A DNA stretch of 64,000 nucleotides from Daphnia pulex (Eukaryota > Arthropoda > Branchiopoda > Diplostraca > Daphniidae), in contig NC_060023.1 in NCBI RefSeq assembly GCF_021134715.1, forward strand, positions 1,116,001 to 1,180,000, in the 5' to 3' direction. The first letter of the stretch is position 1. Each line of letters starts with the position of its first letter. The position numbers and the translations under genes were made by a program. A model generated the notes under the pieces. It worked only from the letters and a program-made list of their open reading frames with translations, was not told the origin of the DNA and did not search any database. Of this stretch, positions 1-11,913 are shown in pieces.

Positions 1-1028
1 AATTTTCCAGTTTAAATTTCTGACATTTCTAATACACGTAATCAAAAGTACAGAAACCCAGATAAAGCCGGTTATAGTATTAAAGTCTTTAACTTTTTTT
101 TCAAAATCCATGGTCGTATTAAGTGACTTGCGATATTTCCTAATACATCGCAGACACTTGTAGTTACCCAATTTATTACTGCGACCTTTCATACAGATTG
201 CTGGGTTTATATTTTATACTCACGAAAATAATCCGTACTAATAACGAATAACCTTTCCATTCTGCATATGAATAACGGTCGTTGATCAACGATTAACCAC
301 AGCGACAAAAGGAAAACTAATTCTTAGACGGATCAAGCTGCCTAAATAAATCTTTCATACAAGAATATCCAGTAAGCGCCTCACACATTTTTAATAATGC
401 GCAATCTTATCTGACGCACTGGATCCTAGTCACGCGTGCTTGCGTAGTGAATGATTGCCCGATGACTCACGAAATAACTGACCAAAGACCCAATTTTCAC
501 CATCATCTAACTTACAACTACAATCAATTTGATTTGTTTCGTAATTTTAATTTCTATTCGGCTGAAAATTGTCCATCGATACCAACACAATAATTAAATT
601 GAAAGGAAAAGTGAATCTAAGCGAATCTCTTACATTCTTTACTAGAGAGAAATATCCCTACGGGACAACATCTGTTTCTACGCTTGAGTTTGTCACACTT
701 GAGTAACAATTCAAACAAAGCGATAGGCTATAAAAAAAATGTAATTGAACAGCAGCAGGTGCTAAACAGACGGACGAGCAGATTCAACTGAAGCCTTTCG
801 CGTTAATATATATTATTGAACGCACTTTGGGGAGAAACGGGACTTGTTTTATTTCCCAGTACCAGGAAACCCGAGGCTTAACGGTACGTAAAATAAGCAG
901 ATGGTCCATTGGCAAACGCACCCTGTTCACGTCACTTTTCGCAGTCGATCAGTTATTGTCTACGATGTCACCAGTATGAAGGTAGAGTTTGAGCAGTGTA
1001 CACTGTATGCATTCTTTTTCAGTCAACC
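1..1028. other. 5' flank of the fucosyltransferase gene
   Basis: I see no coding exon here. The short open frame starting at 901 has no family resemblance and overlaps the fucosyltransferase frame. A TATAAAA lies at 729-735 and is listed separately. The stretch is otherwise AT-rich single-copy-looking sequence. Confidence 0.5.
729..735 (+). promoter_or_regulatory. Candidate TATA box, fucosyltransferase gene
   Basis: TATAAAA about 300 bases before the ATG at 1029. It would give a leader of roughly 270 bases, longer than for most other genes in the window, so another start nearer the ATG is possible. Confidence 0.35.
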
Positions 1029-2237
1029 ATGTTTTCACTCTTCCCTAACAAAATCACTAAAGTTAGAGTTCTGGCTGTCTTTCTGGTTGTAGGTTCCCTG
1101 GTGTTCATTCATACCGAGTACAATGTTTCATTATTGATAAAGTCGGCTCAAAAAGCTGTCAAAGTTATCCGAAATGAAACGATAACAATTTTAGTGTGGA
1201 ATGGATCTAGCCGAAAGGAAGTGCGGAATTTCGGCTGGGGTAAGGACGCCTTTATCAATAAGAATTGCACTTACACTCGATGCGAAATGACCGATAATCG
1301 GTCGGAACGGCCTCTCGAGCAGTTTGACGCCATTGTCTTTGTACTTAATGACGAATTCACTTCACCGGATCAACTGATGATGCCGGATTTTCAAAACAAA
1401 CGCAACGCGAGTCAGCACCTCGTCATGTTCACTCAAGAGTCTCCCCCAGCGCTGAAATCATATTACAACATGACTCGATTAGCTCATTTTTTCAATTGGA
1501 GTATGACTTACAGAATGGACTCTGATATCCGATTACTCTACGGTCGGATTATCCCGAAAGAACACGCTCCTCGCACACCGGAAGAAATAAATGATTTAAG
1601 AAAAAAAGCTCGTGTTAGTCTGCCGCCAGATTCAAAACGTAACAAGACCAAATCAGTTGCCTGGATGGTTTCCCATTGCAATACCCACGGCCAAAGAGAA
1701 ACGTACGTTAAAGAGCTGAGCAAATACATCGACGTCGATATTTACGGCGGATGTGGTAATCTGTCGTGTGCGCTTGACGTATTGCATCACTCGGACCCTC
1801 AGTGTTACGACATGCTCGAGTCAACCTACAAATTCTACATCTCATTCGAAAATGCCATTTGTACAGACTACGTCACTGAAAAGTTTTTCAAAATTATGGG
1901 CCACCACATCGTTCCGGTTGTCTATGGAGGAGCTGACTACACCCAACACGCACCGCCCCATTCGTACATCGACGCCCGCAAGTTCAAACCCAAAGAATTG
2001 GCCGCTTATCTCAAATTACTCGATGCAAACGAAACTCTCTACAACGAGTATTTCTGGTGGAAGGATTATTATAGCGTGGAATACAGCGTAGAAGACATGA
2101 CTCGTCACGGCTTTTGTGACTTGTGTCAAAAACTGCACGAGCAACAAGATGGCGATTTTCGGACTTATAAGGGACTGGAGTCGGAATGGGGCGATGGCAA
2201 CAAGTGTCAACCCTTTGATCCTAGTTGGATATCATAA
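1029..2237 (+). CDS. Alpha-1,3-fucosyltransferase-like, GT10 family
   Basis: Single-exon gene of 402 residues. It should transfer fucose from GDP-fucose in alpha-1,3 linkage to glycans on proteins or lipids in the Golgi lumen. Visible: a short cytoplasmic tail and one hydrophobic segment (about residues 10-28) giving type II topology, a stem, and the GT10 donor-site signature around residues 270-295 (FYISFENAICTDYVTEKFF). Cysteines near the C-terminus (CDLCQKL) and several N-glycosylation sequons fit the family. The length is normal for GT10. I start at the ATG at 1029, because the open frame upstream begins with GTG and has no ATG. Acceptor specificity (core alpha-1,3 versus Lewis type) cannot be read from the sequence. 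The next gene is 3.4 kb downstream. An AATAAA at about 2453 may be the polyadenylation signal. Confidence 0.92.
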   Translation: MFSLFPNKITKVRVLAVFLVVGSLVFIHTEYNVSLLIKSAQKAVKVIRNETITILVWNGSSRKEVRNFGWGKDAFINKNCTYTRCEMTDNRSERPLEQFDAIVFVLNDEFTSPDQLMMPDFQNKRNASQHLVMFTQESPPALKSYYNMTRLAHFFNWSMTYRMDSDIRLLYGRIIPKEHAPRTPEEINDLRKKARVSLPPDSKRNKTKSVAWMVSHCNTHGQRETYVKELSKYIDVDIYGGCGNLSCALDVLHHSDPQCYDMLESTYKFYISFENAICTDYVTEKFFKIMGHHIVPVVYGGADYTQHAPPHSYIDARKFKPKELAAYLKLLDANETLYNEYFWWKDYYSVEYSVEDMTRHGFCDLCQKLHEQQDGDFRTYKGLESEWGDGNKCQPFDPSWIS

Positions 2238-5200
2238 TATTAAATTGAATCAATACATTTGCACAAAACTGTTTCGCCTGATGTGTGTAGCTTTTGATAC
2301 TTTGTCCACTCTCTCTTGTCACTCACTCACTCGATTCATTGGAATTTTGGGGGAAATTTAAAAAGTACACTTTGGAGTCATCGCTTATAATTAAACGATA
2401 ACGATTGCAATGTTTTCCCGTTTAAATATTTTTTTTTTTTACAAATAACGGAAATAAACAAACCAAAATCTCAGCTATCTTGCCCCATATCTACGGAGAA
2501 AGTTGCCGAACGTGTTGGTGTAACCTGGGTTTTGATTTGTTGTGATTTTATGTTTTTAATTTTGATTACATCTCAAGGTGACTTGATCAGGAGAAATTTT
2601 CAAATAGAAGAAAAAAGGGTTCAATAAAGGACATGTTAAAAAAGAACTCAATGAAACTAAATGAACAACCTGTCGTCAGGTTTTGGTTTTCGAGCTTGAA
2701 CTATATTCTATTCTTACCCTATATTAGTAAAAATAGCATAAAAATTTCAGACTTACAGAATGATGATTTCAGCTTAGGTAGTTTTTGTGGGGGGTAGACT
2801 GGCAATTGAAGATGATGGCTGAAACGTCAATGCATTGGCTGAAATCGTTTGATTGACATGGACTCTGGTAAAACAAAATTTCACATTAAATATTCATATG
2901 GAAAAGCAATGAATTGCATGAGGGTAATATTATTTTAATGCTTTAGTCAGAAAAAAACAGGTTGAATCAAAGATTTCAGCCCCGCTGACATGACTGCAAC
3001 ATGTGGCACAGACTCCTTTCACTGATGTAGGCCATTTGAACTACTTAATCTATCCCAAACCTAAATTCTATCACTAATTAGACACCTGTCGCAATGATTT
3101 TCAGATAAATCATGGCGTGATATTGTTCGTAGTTTAAATTCCAACCCGAAAGAACATAATTATAGCCTACACCTTTGTCAGACAACTTGTCTTCAAGCCA
3201 ACTTACTTCAAACATCTCATTTAGCCCATTTTCTAACACGAATTAATAACTTTTACAATTAATGACATGTGAACTAGCCTAATCTTTTGTTCAAAATTTT
3301 CTTTTTCTTCAAAAGACACGTGAAAACGCCAGTATACTATCCTTTATCCAAAAAGTCTTGCGGGTGTTTGCCTATCCCTTCAGCGGGGTTTTATGCTGCA
3401 ACTTTTGTTTGGTGCGCCGTATCATTTTCAAAGTTTTGGTGAGCCATCTGGGAGTTGACTTTCAAATTTGGTATCAAAAAGACTATCGAGTTGTTTATTA
3501 TATTCCTAACTAGAAAAAAACGTCAACTAGCCCCACCCCTAATAGTATTATAATTCAATAGAATAGTTTTACTGAATCAATAAAAACTTTTGTATCGTTA
3601 CGAAAAATTGGAAAGTGAAATGAGAGTTTGCCTAAAAGGACTGTCATGTGTTAACGACATATCGAGATTTAAAAAAACAATTATACGGACGGCGAAACCG
3701 GAAACTCTCCATTAAATGAACGTGAAAACCTTGAACGCATTTTCTTATTTGTGGACAGGAGAGAAACCGAACTCAGCGCCTCTCCACTTATTCTTTGTCC
3801 GATGGCCGGCAGCAGGCCCTCGACCATTTCAAGTACACAATTCAGCACTTTCCCTTTCTGAATTATAACTTTAGCGTCGCGATTCCACGAAATTAAGAAG
3901 GTTGATCAGTTTTTTTTTTAATTTTAGACCATAGCAGCTGAAAATGTATTTTGATACCTGCGTTCATCTCATCAAATGAATTTGGATATTACAAATATGT
4001 CACGGTCATAATCCACGCCAAAAAGGAATTCATGCAACCGTAAAATTGCGCCAATTATTCCGGATGAAAACATATCCGCAAAACTTATTGTTTCATTTTT
4101 GGCTGTCGAAAATATGTTGAAGTGACCGTACATAAGTATTAAAAACCAATTGAATAGCGTGCTGGATTTTAATTCGGTTTTTTAAAAGTTAACTGCTGCT
4201 GCCATTCGAGGGCATCATCAGGTAGCAAGGGAAATGAAGTTGTCAAACCTCTCTCGACTCACCAAGCCCTTATTAGGAGCACATCACGTATACCCTACGC
4301 TCCCTGTTTAGAATACAATCACAAAAACAACGTATATACTGCTGAGACTATCAAATTTTCTCTTGGCCATCTGAAAGAAGAAAAATAAACCAAATTCGTT
4401 TCCAGCCTGTCAAACATTTCGTATTCTTATAGGGGAATTTCAGTGTTCTCTTTTACATCACGTAGGCAGTGATTCGCCCCATATAAGGTCGTGAAACCTG
4501 ATTGCAAATGTATTGTTTTTTTGTTTGTGTTGCATTTATGTAATAAGACGACACACTTAATGTCGATGCGAAAAAACCAAAAAGAATTCAGCCGCGCAGT
4601 GAAACTAAACAAGTTATCCAGTTGGCAATCTGGAATATATGAATATGGAAAGCGCAGATGTAAGTTAGTATACAAGCTGTAGTATAACAGCGTTATCGGA
4701 TTTGCTGCCAAAACTGGAAAGTTGTGTGTCGATGGGTGGGCCCCCCCAATCGAATTATGCGTCGTCCTATTCGCTTTGGAAGAGAAAATCCTGGCCATCT
4801 TGCAACGTCCATATCGCCAAAAAATGATGTTTTGATTCCAGTTTCATAGCTCGAGGATCATCGGAGAGAGCGCGTCATATAACTCGATCGGAGAATATTC
4901 AAATGGCCAAAGGCAGATTAGAAATGTGTCCAGCAGCTCTACTCAAAGTCATGTAACAGCAATTGACAATAACCTCCAAATAAGAATAATCCTGGAACTC
5001 AATTAGGCCTCGAGAAATGTATACGTAATCATCAAAAACTTGTTGCAATCCGGTTTCATCAAAATTACAGATCTCTATACAATTAAATTGCTCAACAAAA
5101 ATTAGTTTGCCAAGGTCTGGAAATATAATGATTTAGCGCAACCCAAAATAACCTTTCTGGGAATTGAATAATCAAAGCAGTGCCAACAAAATTTAATTTG

Positions 5201-5596
5201 ATACTCCAAGTGGTAAAAAACATCATTGGATCAATAGCCAAGTTCTCACCCCTGGGCAAAATTTGGGAATCTGAACGAACAGAGTTTGAGAGTTGTCAAA
5301 CCTCTTACGTCTATATACTCCCGAAACAAGTTTCGTGACTCCCAATTCCGTGTGATTGGGGCAAAAGCCCAACTGCTTTGTACGCAAGGAAGAGTGTTTT
5401 CTATTTAGGTCTCTACAAGTTTTACCTGCGCTTACCAGCACACTATAGCTAGCTGCTGCTGGTGGTGGATTCAAGGTGCGGCGTGATTTCTTTCGTTCTT
5501 TCTATACTACCACTCCTGGCGTTCAGCTCCAACTCGGCTCAGTCCCTCGCCGGCAATCTCACCGAAAGGATATCACGAAATCCCCATTATTCCGCA
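2238..5596. other. Intergenic, no supported gene
   Basis: About 3.3 kb between the fucosyltransferase and the growth factor. One minus-strand frame of 123 codons lies at 4427-4798; it shows no signal peptide, domain or splice context and I do not call it. I saw no long repeat, inverted repeat or RNA gene. Confidence 0.5.
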
Positions 5597-6054
5597 ATGT
5601 CGTCTGCCCAGCAATTGATCCTGGCCGTCTTGTTGGTTGCCATCACCAGCTGGACCACCAGCGTGACATGCAAATCCGTTCAGCCGTTGAAAAAGGAGGT
5701 GTGGAATGAGCTGAATTGCAACAAACCTCAATCACGACTCGCCTACCTTGGTAAGTTGCCTAAACCTTTTTTTTTCCCTTTCTGCTTTTAATTTCATCAT
5801 TCTGATTGAATTTAAAAACAGAGGATGAATATCCCGACTACAATACGGAGGCCGTTTACCTGCCTCACGCGGCCGTCGTTCAGTATTGCGACAATTCGCT
5901 CGGCTGTTGCCGGAAAGGTTATCTCTACGTGGCGACCAAGGAGGAAAAGATGACCTTCGCCTTCCAAGAAATCCTGCACGGCACTAAGATGAAAAAGGAA
6001 GTTGAATTGACGAATCATTCACGCTGCGTCTGTCAAAGCATCGGCAGCCATTAA
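5597..6054 (+). CDS. PDGF/VEGF-like secreted growth factor
   Basis: Two exons, 5597-5750 and 5822-6054, joined through a 71-base GT-AG intron; 128 residues. Residues 1-25 are a clear signal peptide (SAQQLILAVLLVAITSW...). The second exon holds a compact cystine-knot pattern: a proline-histidine lead, one cysteine, then GCC, then about 35 residues later CVC near the C-terminus. This is the P-x-C...GCC...CxC layout of PDGF/VEGF domains. The family are secreted ligands of receptor tyrosine kinases (PVR in arthropods). The protein is very short, essentially only the knot, and has fewer cysteines than vertebrate VEGF, so receptor binding is inference. The upstream in-frame GTG-started extension also contains a hydrophobic run, but the ATG at 5597 directly precedes the better signal peptide. 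Confidence 0.75.
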
Positions 6055-6575
6055 AGGCCCCGTGAGCATTCTGTTGTCGACCGTATTACCTTTGATTCTT
6101 TTTTTTAAAAAACAAAATAGCTCATTTTTATAATCGTTGATACTCAATTAGTGCTAGTTTAAATATACCTATTTTCGATCGCGCTGCCGTCCTTTGTTGT
6201 GTGCAAATCATTCGATTGCGAAATATTCCTTTTGAGCATATTTAAACGAAGGCTATTTCACGGGAAGCTTTGGTCAAAAACAACAAACAGAATTCTCTGC
6301 ATACCTTCGCCGGAAATTCACCTGTCGAATTATGTCGAATCCCAGCACAAGGATTATTATTATTACCTGAGCTCACCTGACTGAAAATATAGTGAACGAC
6401 CTCGAGTCAATTTCCATTTCGCAGCTGACTTGAGAGTGAAACGGAGAATACTAAATAGCAACTGACTTTCGGGAATTGTTTGTGTCCGTTTCAACTGTTT
6501 AAGGGATAATCAATTAGCATTTCTGGAATTTTATTTATTTTTTATTCTCTATAAAAAAATAGCGTCAACATTTGG
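6055..6575. other. Intergenic between convergent genes
   Basis: About 520 bases holding the 3' ends of the growth factor (plus) and the first DXD glycosyltransferase (minus). No gene seen; the 61-codon frame at 6199 has no support. Confidence 0.5.
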
Positions 6576-7645
6576 TCACGGACTGTGAGAAATAGCCGGA
6601 CGGATATCGAGTAGTTGGCGAACCATTTCTCCGAATGAATACTTGTAAGTGCGGATTGTATTCTCGTCAAAAACGGGCGTCTTGTTGTAATTGTCATCCA
6701 CTGTATTAAAAATTCCGGTTAATAAACATTTAGATTATTCATTTAACTCGACTTACTGTAATAGCGGTGGTTCACTAGCAAGTGAATGGCATCCAAATGT
6801 CGCCAGTTGAACGCTGGATTATCGTAAAGATTCATAGAAATACTCGTGTCAGCTCCGAAATCGCCCTTCACTCGGTGGATCAATTCCGGATTTTTGTGCA
6901 GGATTTCAACAGTTGGCCGCTCTCCGGCGTTGTAGTACCACAAATCCGGCCGGTAGTCCCTGTAAGAATCCAGCCAAAGTGGCAGGAAACGGGCGTCCTT
7001 GTGAGCGATAATAATTTGGGTGCCCATGAATTGATTGTCATCCCAGTTGAGGACGCATTCGAATTTGCGATACTTGTCCAGTGAATTGATAACAAAAGCG
7101 TCGTTGTCCAGGTAGATGCCTCCGTATTGCATCAAAACGCGGATGCGTCCGATATCCCCGCCGTGATAAAATCGCCAACCTTCGCTCAGTTTCTGACCGA
7201 AAATGTCCGTCGGAGCTTCCAGGTACTTGACTTCGATCCTGGACCAGAGTTGTTCTTCCTTCTTGACCCAGTCCCAGTATTTGCCTTCGAATTGAAAGTT
7301 GACAATGTCCGTGTGGTAGTAGAACATGTCCGGTTTGTGGTTGCGCATGGCGGCCTTCAGAACGACGTAATCGACAAAGTTGAGCTCCGATTTGTTGTAG
7401 TGGATGAAATGGATGATGTTGGGGACGATCAAGTCATCGGCGCCCGTCTCGTTGTTGAATTCTGCGAAAGGAGGTCGATCGGCAAAGATGATGGACTTGG
7501 TGTACAACTGGAAAGATGTGAAAATGAGAAAACAACCGGATAAAATGGTCAATTGCAGGTAGGAAAACGACAACCGACGGCGAGGCATGTTCGATTCAAC
7601 GGCCAACTTTTTGACGAAAATTTTGTAAGTGACTAACTTGTACAT
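6576..7645 (-). CDS. DXD glycosyltransferase, GT32-like (copy 1)
   Basis: Two exons on the minus strand, 6757-7645 and 6576-6700, with a 56-base intron; 337 residues. The protein has an N-terminal basic stretch and one membrane anchor (about residues 28-48), so it is type II and Golgi-type. The core reads IPNIIHFIH-like (here VPNIIHFIHY), then YGGIYLDNDAFV, the GGxYxDxD motif of the sugar-binding DXD region (Gly_transf_sug; GT32 and the A4GALT group). A nucleotide-sugar transferase acting on glycolipids or glycans is expected, with the sugar unknown. The start at 7645 gives MYKLVTYK; a second in-frame ATG at 7588 (MPRRRLSF) sits closer to the anchor and may be the true start, giving 318 residues. 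A paralogue lies just beyond at 8364-9562 with the same last-exon phase. Confidence 0.85.
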
Positions 7646-8363
7646 TTACACCTAGTGGGTGGATTAACTACGATTTAATTGAATGCTATAGGGTCCGATG
7701 CACTAGAAAGACTATTCTAGAAATGGGAACAGGATTACTAACAAAAAGATGTTGCACGTAATAAAAACGGCCATAAGTTGTTTTTGTTATTTTATTCCTA
7801 TGCAGATGCGTTACCCAGACGTCATCAATTTAACAGGAATAAATTCACGCACGAATTCATTGCGACAGTTGTGAGATGGAAATAGGAGCGCGTCTGTTGT
7901 TGGAAAATAAATAGGACACGTGTGAAAACAGAAGTTGGGTAAAGTGAATAAGTTCCATGGTAACACACCCAGAGTGAAATTTTATACATTACGGAATAGT
8001 AATTATACACCGATATTCAGTTCAAGCTGGCCAAACTTGTAATCAACCCAGTCATCGGTTAACATTTATCGCAACAAGAACAAAAGGACAAATGGAGGGT
8101 TTTGTTTCACTCCTTAGTAGCTCACGCTGCCATACTTGGCCATCTCAAAAAACTTGTTATGCTTGAAATGATTGGCTGTATGAAATCAGAGGAAATGCAA
8201 ATTTTAACACCAATACCCTATTGTAATTGACGACGTGATTGTGTTATATAACTTAATCAGTTTGTGCGCCCATTCATGTCCAGCACCATTTCAGTCTTAA
8301 GCTATTTACTGTTTTTGTTTTTGTTTTTAAAAATTGGCAATTAGGTCAAGTCCGTTTGGTAAC
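7646..8363. other. Intergenic between the two DXD glycosyltransferases
   Basis: Roughly 720 bases separating tandem same-strand paralogues. It must hold the promoter of copy 1. No TATA box as clear as those elsewhere, and no coding exon seen. Confidence 0.5.
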
Positions 8364-9562
8364 TTATGGACTAAGGGAAAAATCCGGTTCTAAATCTAGG
8401 ACTTCACGGGCCATGGTGCCAAATGTGTACCTGTAGGTTCGAATGTTGTCCTCGTCAAATTCCTCCGTCTCGTTGAAATGGGGATCCACTTTTAAAAAAT
8501 TTCAATCAAATTCCAAATGAATATTTATAATTAAAAGAAACAATTACAGTAGTAACGATGGCCCATCAGCATGTGAATGATGTCAAAACGACGCCAATCG
8601 TAATTGGGATCCGTGAAGAGATTGGATCCAACTCCCGTGTCGGCTCCAAAATTGCCTTTCACTCGATGGATCAAATGCGGATGGTGAAAAAGGATTTCTG
8701 TCGTCGGCCGTTCTCCGCCATTGTAGTACCTGCGATAGCATAACCAAATTTGATTAAAAGAATAAAAAAGATTCAATAAAAATGAATAGACCATCTATCC
8801 GGATAGTAATTGTCCTTGTAAGATTCCAGGTAGAGTGCCAGGAAGCGTGAATTCTTGTGGGCGATGAAGACCTGATTGCCCAGGAATTGATCCTCATCCC
8901 AGTTGACGACGCATTCAAATTTGCGATACTTGTCCAGTGAATGGATGACGAAGCAATCGTTGTCCAGGTAGATGCCTCCGTACTGCATCAAAACGCGGAT
9001 GCGTGCGATGTCGCTGCCGTGATACAAACGAAAATCTTCGCTGAGTTGTTGACCGAAAATTTCCGTTGGAGCTTCCAGGTACTTGACTTCAATGCGGGAC
9101 CACAAGTTCCGGTCTTTCTTCACCAGGTCCCAGTACTTTCCATCGCATGTGGCGTTCTTGACGTCGGTGTGGAAGAAGAACTTGTCAGGTTTGTGGTTGC
9201 GCATCGCCGCTTTCAACACGACGTAATCGACGAAGCCCAGCGGGAAATTGTCGAAGCGGATAAAGTGGATGATGTTGGGGACGATGAAACGATCGGCGCC
9301 CGTCTCGTTATCGAAATTCTTGAAAAACGTTTCGTAGTGGCCGTTGGGGTTTCCATCGTTACCAATCAACAGGGAAAGAAATAATCTATTCAAATAATGG
9401 TTAATGTTGGCTTGAAGAAATTCGATTAAGAAATTGAATTTACGGTCTGTGGAATTCGTGATTCACGAACGAGATTAAACAGCAGCCAAATATCACGCCG
9501 GCTATAAACGAGGAATTAGAATATCGGCGAACGGGAATCACGCGAAAAATGGATTTAAACAT
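8364..9562 (-). CDS. DXD glycosyltransferase, GT32-like (copy 2)
   Basis: Four exons on the minus strand: 9444-9562, 8792-9385, 8548-8729 and 8364-8488; 339 residues. Exon 1 encodes a membrane anchor (SFIAGVIFGCCLISFV). The rest matches copy 1 closely: ETGAD, VPNIIHFI, YGGIYLDNDCFV (DXD motif), RVKGNFGADT and a C-terminus ending LSP in both. Copy 2 has two introns that copy 1 lacks, after residue 39 and inside the DRW-YYNGGER segment; the last intron is shared in position and phase. The third-exon donor (TG then GTCTAT) is weak, but the frame and homology demand it. The same catalytic role as copy 1 is expected. The divergence of the N-termini suggests an old duplication. Confidence 0.83.
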
Positions 9563-10078
9563 GGCGTTATACTGCAATGCACTGCGCTTCTATATACAGA
9601 ACTAGTAGCGACGACTACATACGTGGCATTCAAAAGTAAACATTCCCGCATTTTAGTACCGATGGATTTTAGTACCGAAACGAGACCCATACGGCACATA
9701 AAAGGGTCGGATTCCTAATTGACTCCGCCTTGAATGGGACGATTCAAATGATTCATTCTTTAACGCTCTTTTAAAAACGATCAGTCGGTACGTATGGGTT
9801 GGGGAGAAACAGACGTGCAAACCAGACGGAAAAATAAGCCACACGCATTTCTAAAGAGAAAATGGTCTATCCCGATAATAGACAGTCCCCCATGTAAGCT
9901 GACACGCACATACCCAAAATTGTCCAAGCTATATTTACACATCTGTGGCAAGTTTTTTACTTTTATTCAACGTTCGAGTTGAATTTTATTCGACTACTAA
10001 ACAGGTTAAAACGAGTAGGAAAATCTAAAAATATTTCTATAACCGGAATATTCAAATTATTTATCTCTCTCTTTGTCT
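9563..10078. other. Intergenic
   Basis: About 515 bases between the glycosyltransferase start and the oxygenase stop. Open frames at 9653 (minus) and 9794 and 9979 (plus) are short and unsupported; the last is antisense to the terminal oxygenase exon. Confidence 0.5.
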
Positions 10079-11853
10079 TCAATATTTGTAGGCCTCTGAT
10101 AAGCGGAGTTTCAAATAGTAAAGCGATTCAACTGGTTGATGTTTTCCCGAGCCGTCTAGCGATGAGATCACAACGCCGTTATCCGGTTGAACGAAAAAGG
10201 CAATCGACTGACGTGCTGAACGTCGTTGAATTTCTAATTCGGGAACCCGTACTCGATGAACCTGGAAAATTTTTGTTTTAAAAAGGTTGAAACTAGGCTG
10301 CCCTTGTTACCTCAATAATAAACTCGTATCTAATTGTTTTTTTACAGTGGCAACGTAACGATCCGAAGTCCAAAATTGCATCAAGTCACCCAGATTGACG
10401 AGGACAGTTTCGGCAATGGGAACGGCTGCTACCCATTCCTTACCAGATAACACCTGTGAAATCATAAAAATCAAAGAAAGGTAAATGAATGCTCAAAGGG
10501 TATATGGTACCTCTAATCCCCCCATATCATCTTGGAGTAGTAAAGTGATGGTACCGTAATCAGAGTGCTCTCCACATCTGACTACCCCCGGCTGTATATC
10601 ATCACCAGTTAGCGAAGGATAATAAAGAGAACGTAACATGGTCCCGTTCTTATCCACGCCATCGAAAACGTATCGGTGCCGGCTGTTCAGGTAATCTTCG
10701 TCTAAACCTGGAAATTCAATTTTTCTTATTAATCGGTAATAGTAACTATGTTGAGTAAACTAAGTCTTGCCTAAGCCGACAGCCATGAATTTCAACAGGT
10801 TGGTAGTCAGTTGACGTAATGATTTGGCCAATTCGCAGGTAGCCAGACGGAATTCCGGGGTGTTATCATCCGGATATCGACTGGTTGGAGAGGTGACATC
10901 ATAAGCTTCACGAACTTCGTGCAAGCTGCTGTCTTCTAATCTGAAATTTAATTGTAATTAACATTAATTGTTATTGTATATTCATTTTATGTGAATTACA
11001 TTTCTTGGTCTCTTCCAGTGTATCCATCAAAATTTTCTCTATCGCGTGGGTAACCTTTTTTCACGTTCTCTGGTAGTTGAAAGAAATTTCTGGAAGCTTT
11101 GAACAGGTTGTCCACCTTTAATTGAATCAAAATTGCACATTTTTGAAGGGTAGTAACATTAAAATGAATATACCTTTTCTTGGTCTATCCCGTGATTTTT
11201 CAAATAGACGAAACCGACAGTCGAAAAAGCTTTGTCTAGTTCGTTCGTGATACGGTCTTTATTTAAATCTGTCCATAAAATATTCAATATTTCAGCATTT
11301 CCCGACTAACTAGGCAGCAATTTGTGGTGAAACCAATTATGACTACTTACAAAATATTAAACCAGAAATAGGAAAGCCCCACGTGGCGTAACATCATTAT
11401 TTTTATTAGGCATCATCAAAATGAACGACACGTTTTGTGATGTCATCCGTATTTGTACAGGCCGTGACGAAAAGTATTATCCTTAAACTACGTCATTTTT
11501 CAGACCCCACCCACTACACATATTTAAATAAATTAAAACAAAGTTCTTTTTTGAAAATTCTCTTCGGAAATTTAAATAATTTTGTTTTTCATTTTGAGAT
11601 GTAGACCCCTTCCCTCTTCGACCCAAAATGGGTGCCATTTTTCCAAAACCAAAACATAATCAAAAACCGAACTTTAACTTCGTTTATGGGCAGCCATATG
11701 GCTTGAAATCTTAGTTGAGTGTATAATTAGTTATGCAACAGCATATTAATCTAACATTCGAGTTAGACTTAACTAATGCAGACTTTATTACGAACCGGAA
11801 AATAGTAAGTTCTTACCCATATTGGACAGGTCGACGACAGGAATCTCTGGCAT
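10079..11853 (-). CDS. Isopenicillin N synthase-like 2OG-Fe(II) oxygenase
   Basis: Seven exons on the minus strand: 11817-11853, 11174-11268, 11000-11115, 10771-10940, 10511-10707, 10346-10453 and 10079-10261; 301 residues, all phases consistent. It begins MPEIPVVDLSNM, the typical start of DIOX_N proteins, followed by VGFVYLKNHGI. The C-terminal double-stranded beta helix shows the iron ligands: HSD in GEHSDYGTITLLLQDD, a distal His in the VHRVRVPE segment at the last exon start, and a 2-oxoglutarate-binding R-x-S (RRSARQS). The enzyme should use Fe(II), oxygen and 2-oxoglutarate to oxidise a small molecule; the substrate is unknown. The intron between 10771 and 10707 uses a GC donor. The first intron is long (548 bases, 11269-11816). 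A foldback element begins 61 bases before the start codon. Confidence 0.88.
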
Positions 11854-11913
11854 GACGAATTGAATAAATGAATATAATCTATTCCTTGGCTACAAACAAT
11901 TTAATGAGATGCA

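Noticed and set aside
4427-4798. Minus-strand frame of 123 codons
   Set aside because: No signal peptide, domain, low-complexity bias or splice context; about the length expected by chance in 3 kb of spacer.
7127-7543. Plus-strand frame of 138 codons, Val/Phe-rich
   Set aside because: Antisense to the DXD glycosyltransferase exon; the same shadow recurs over copy 2 at 8941-9384.
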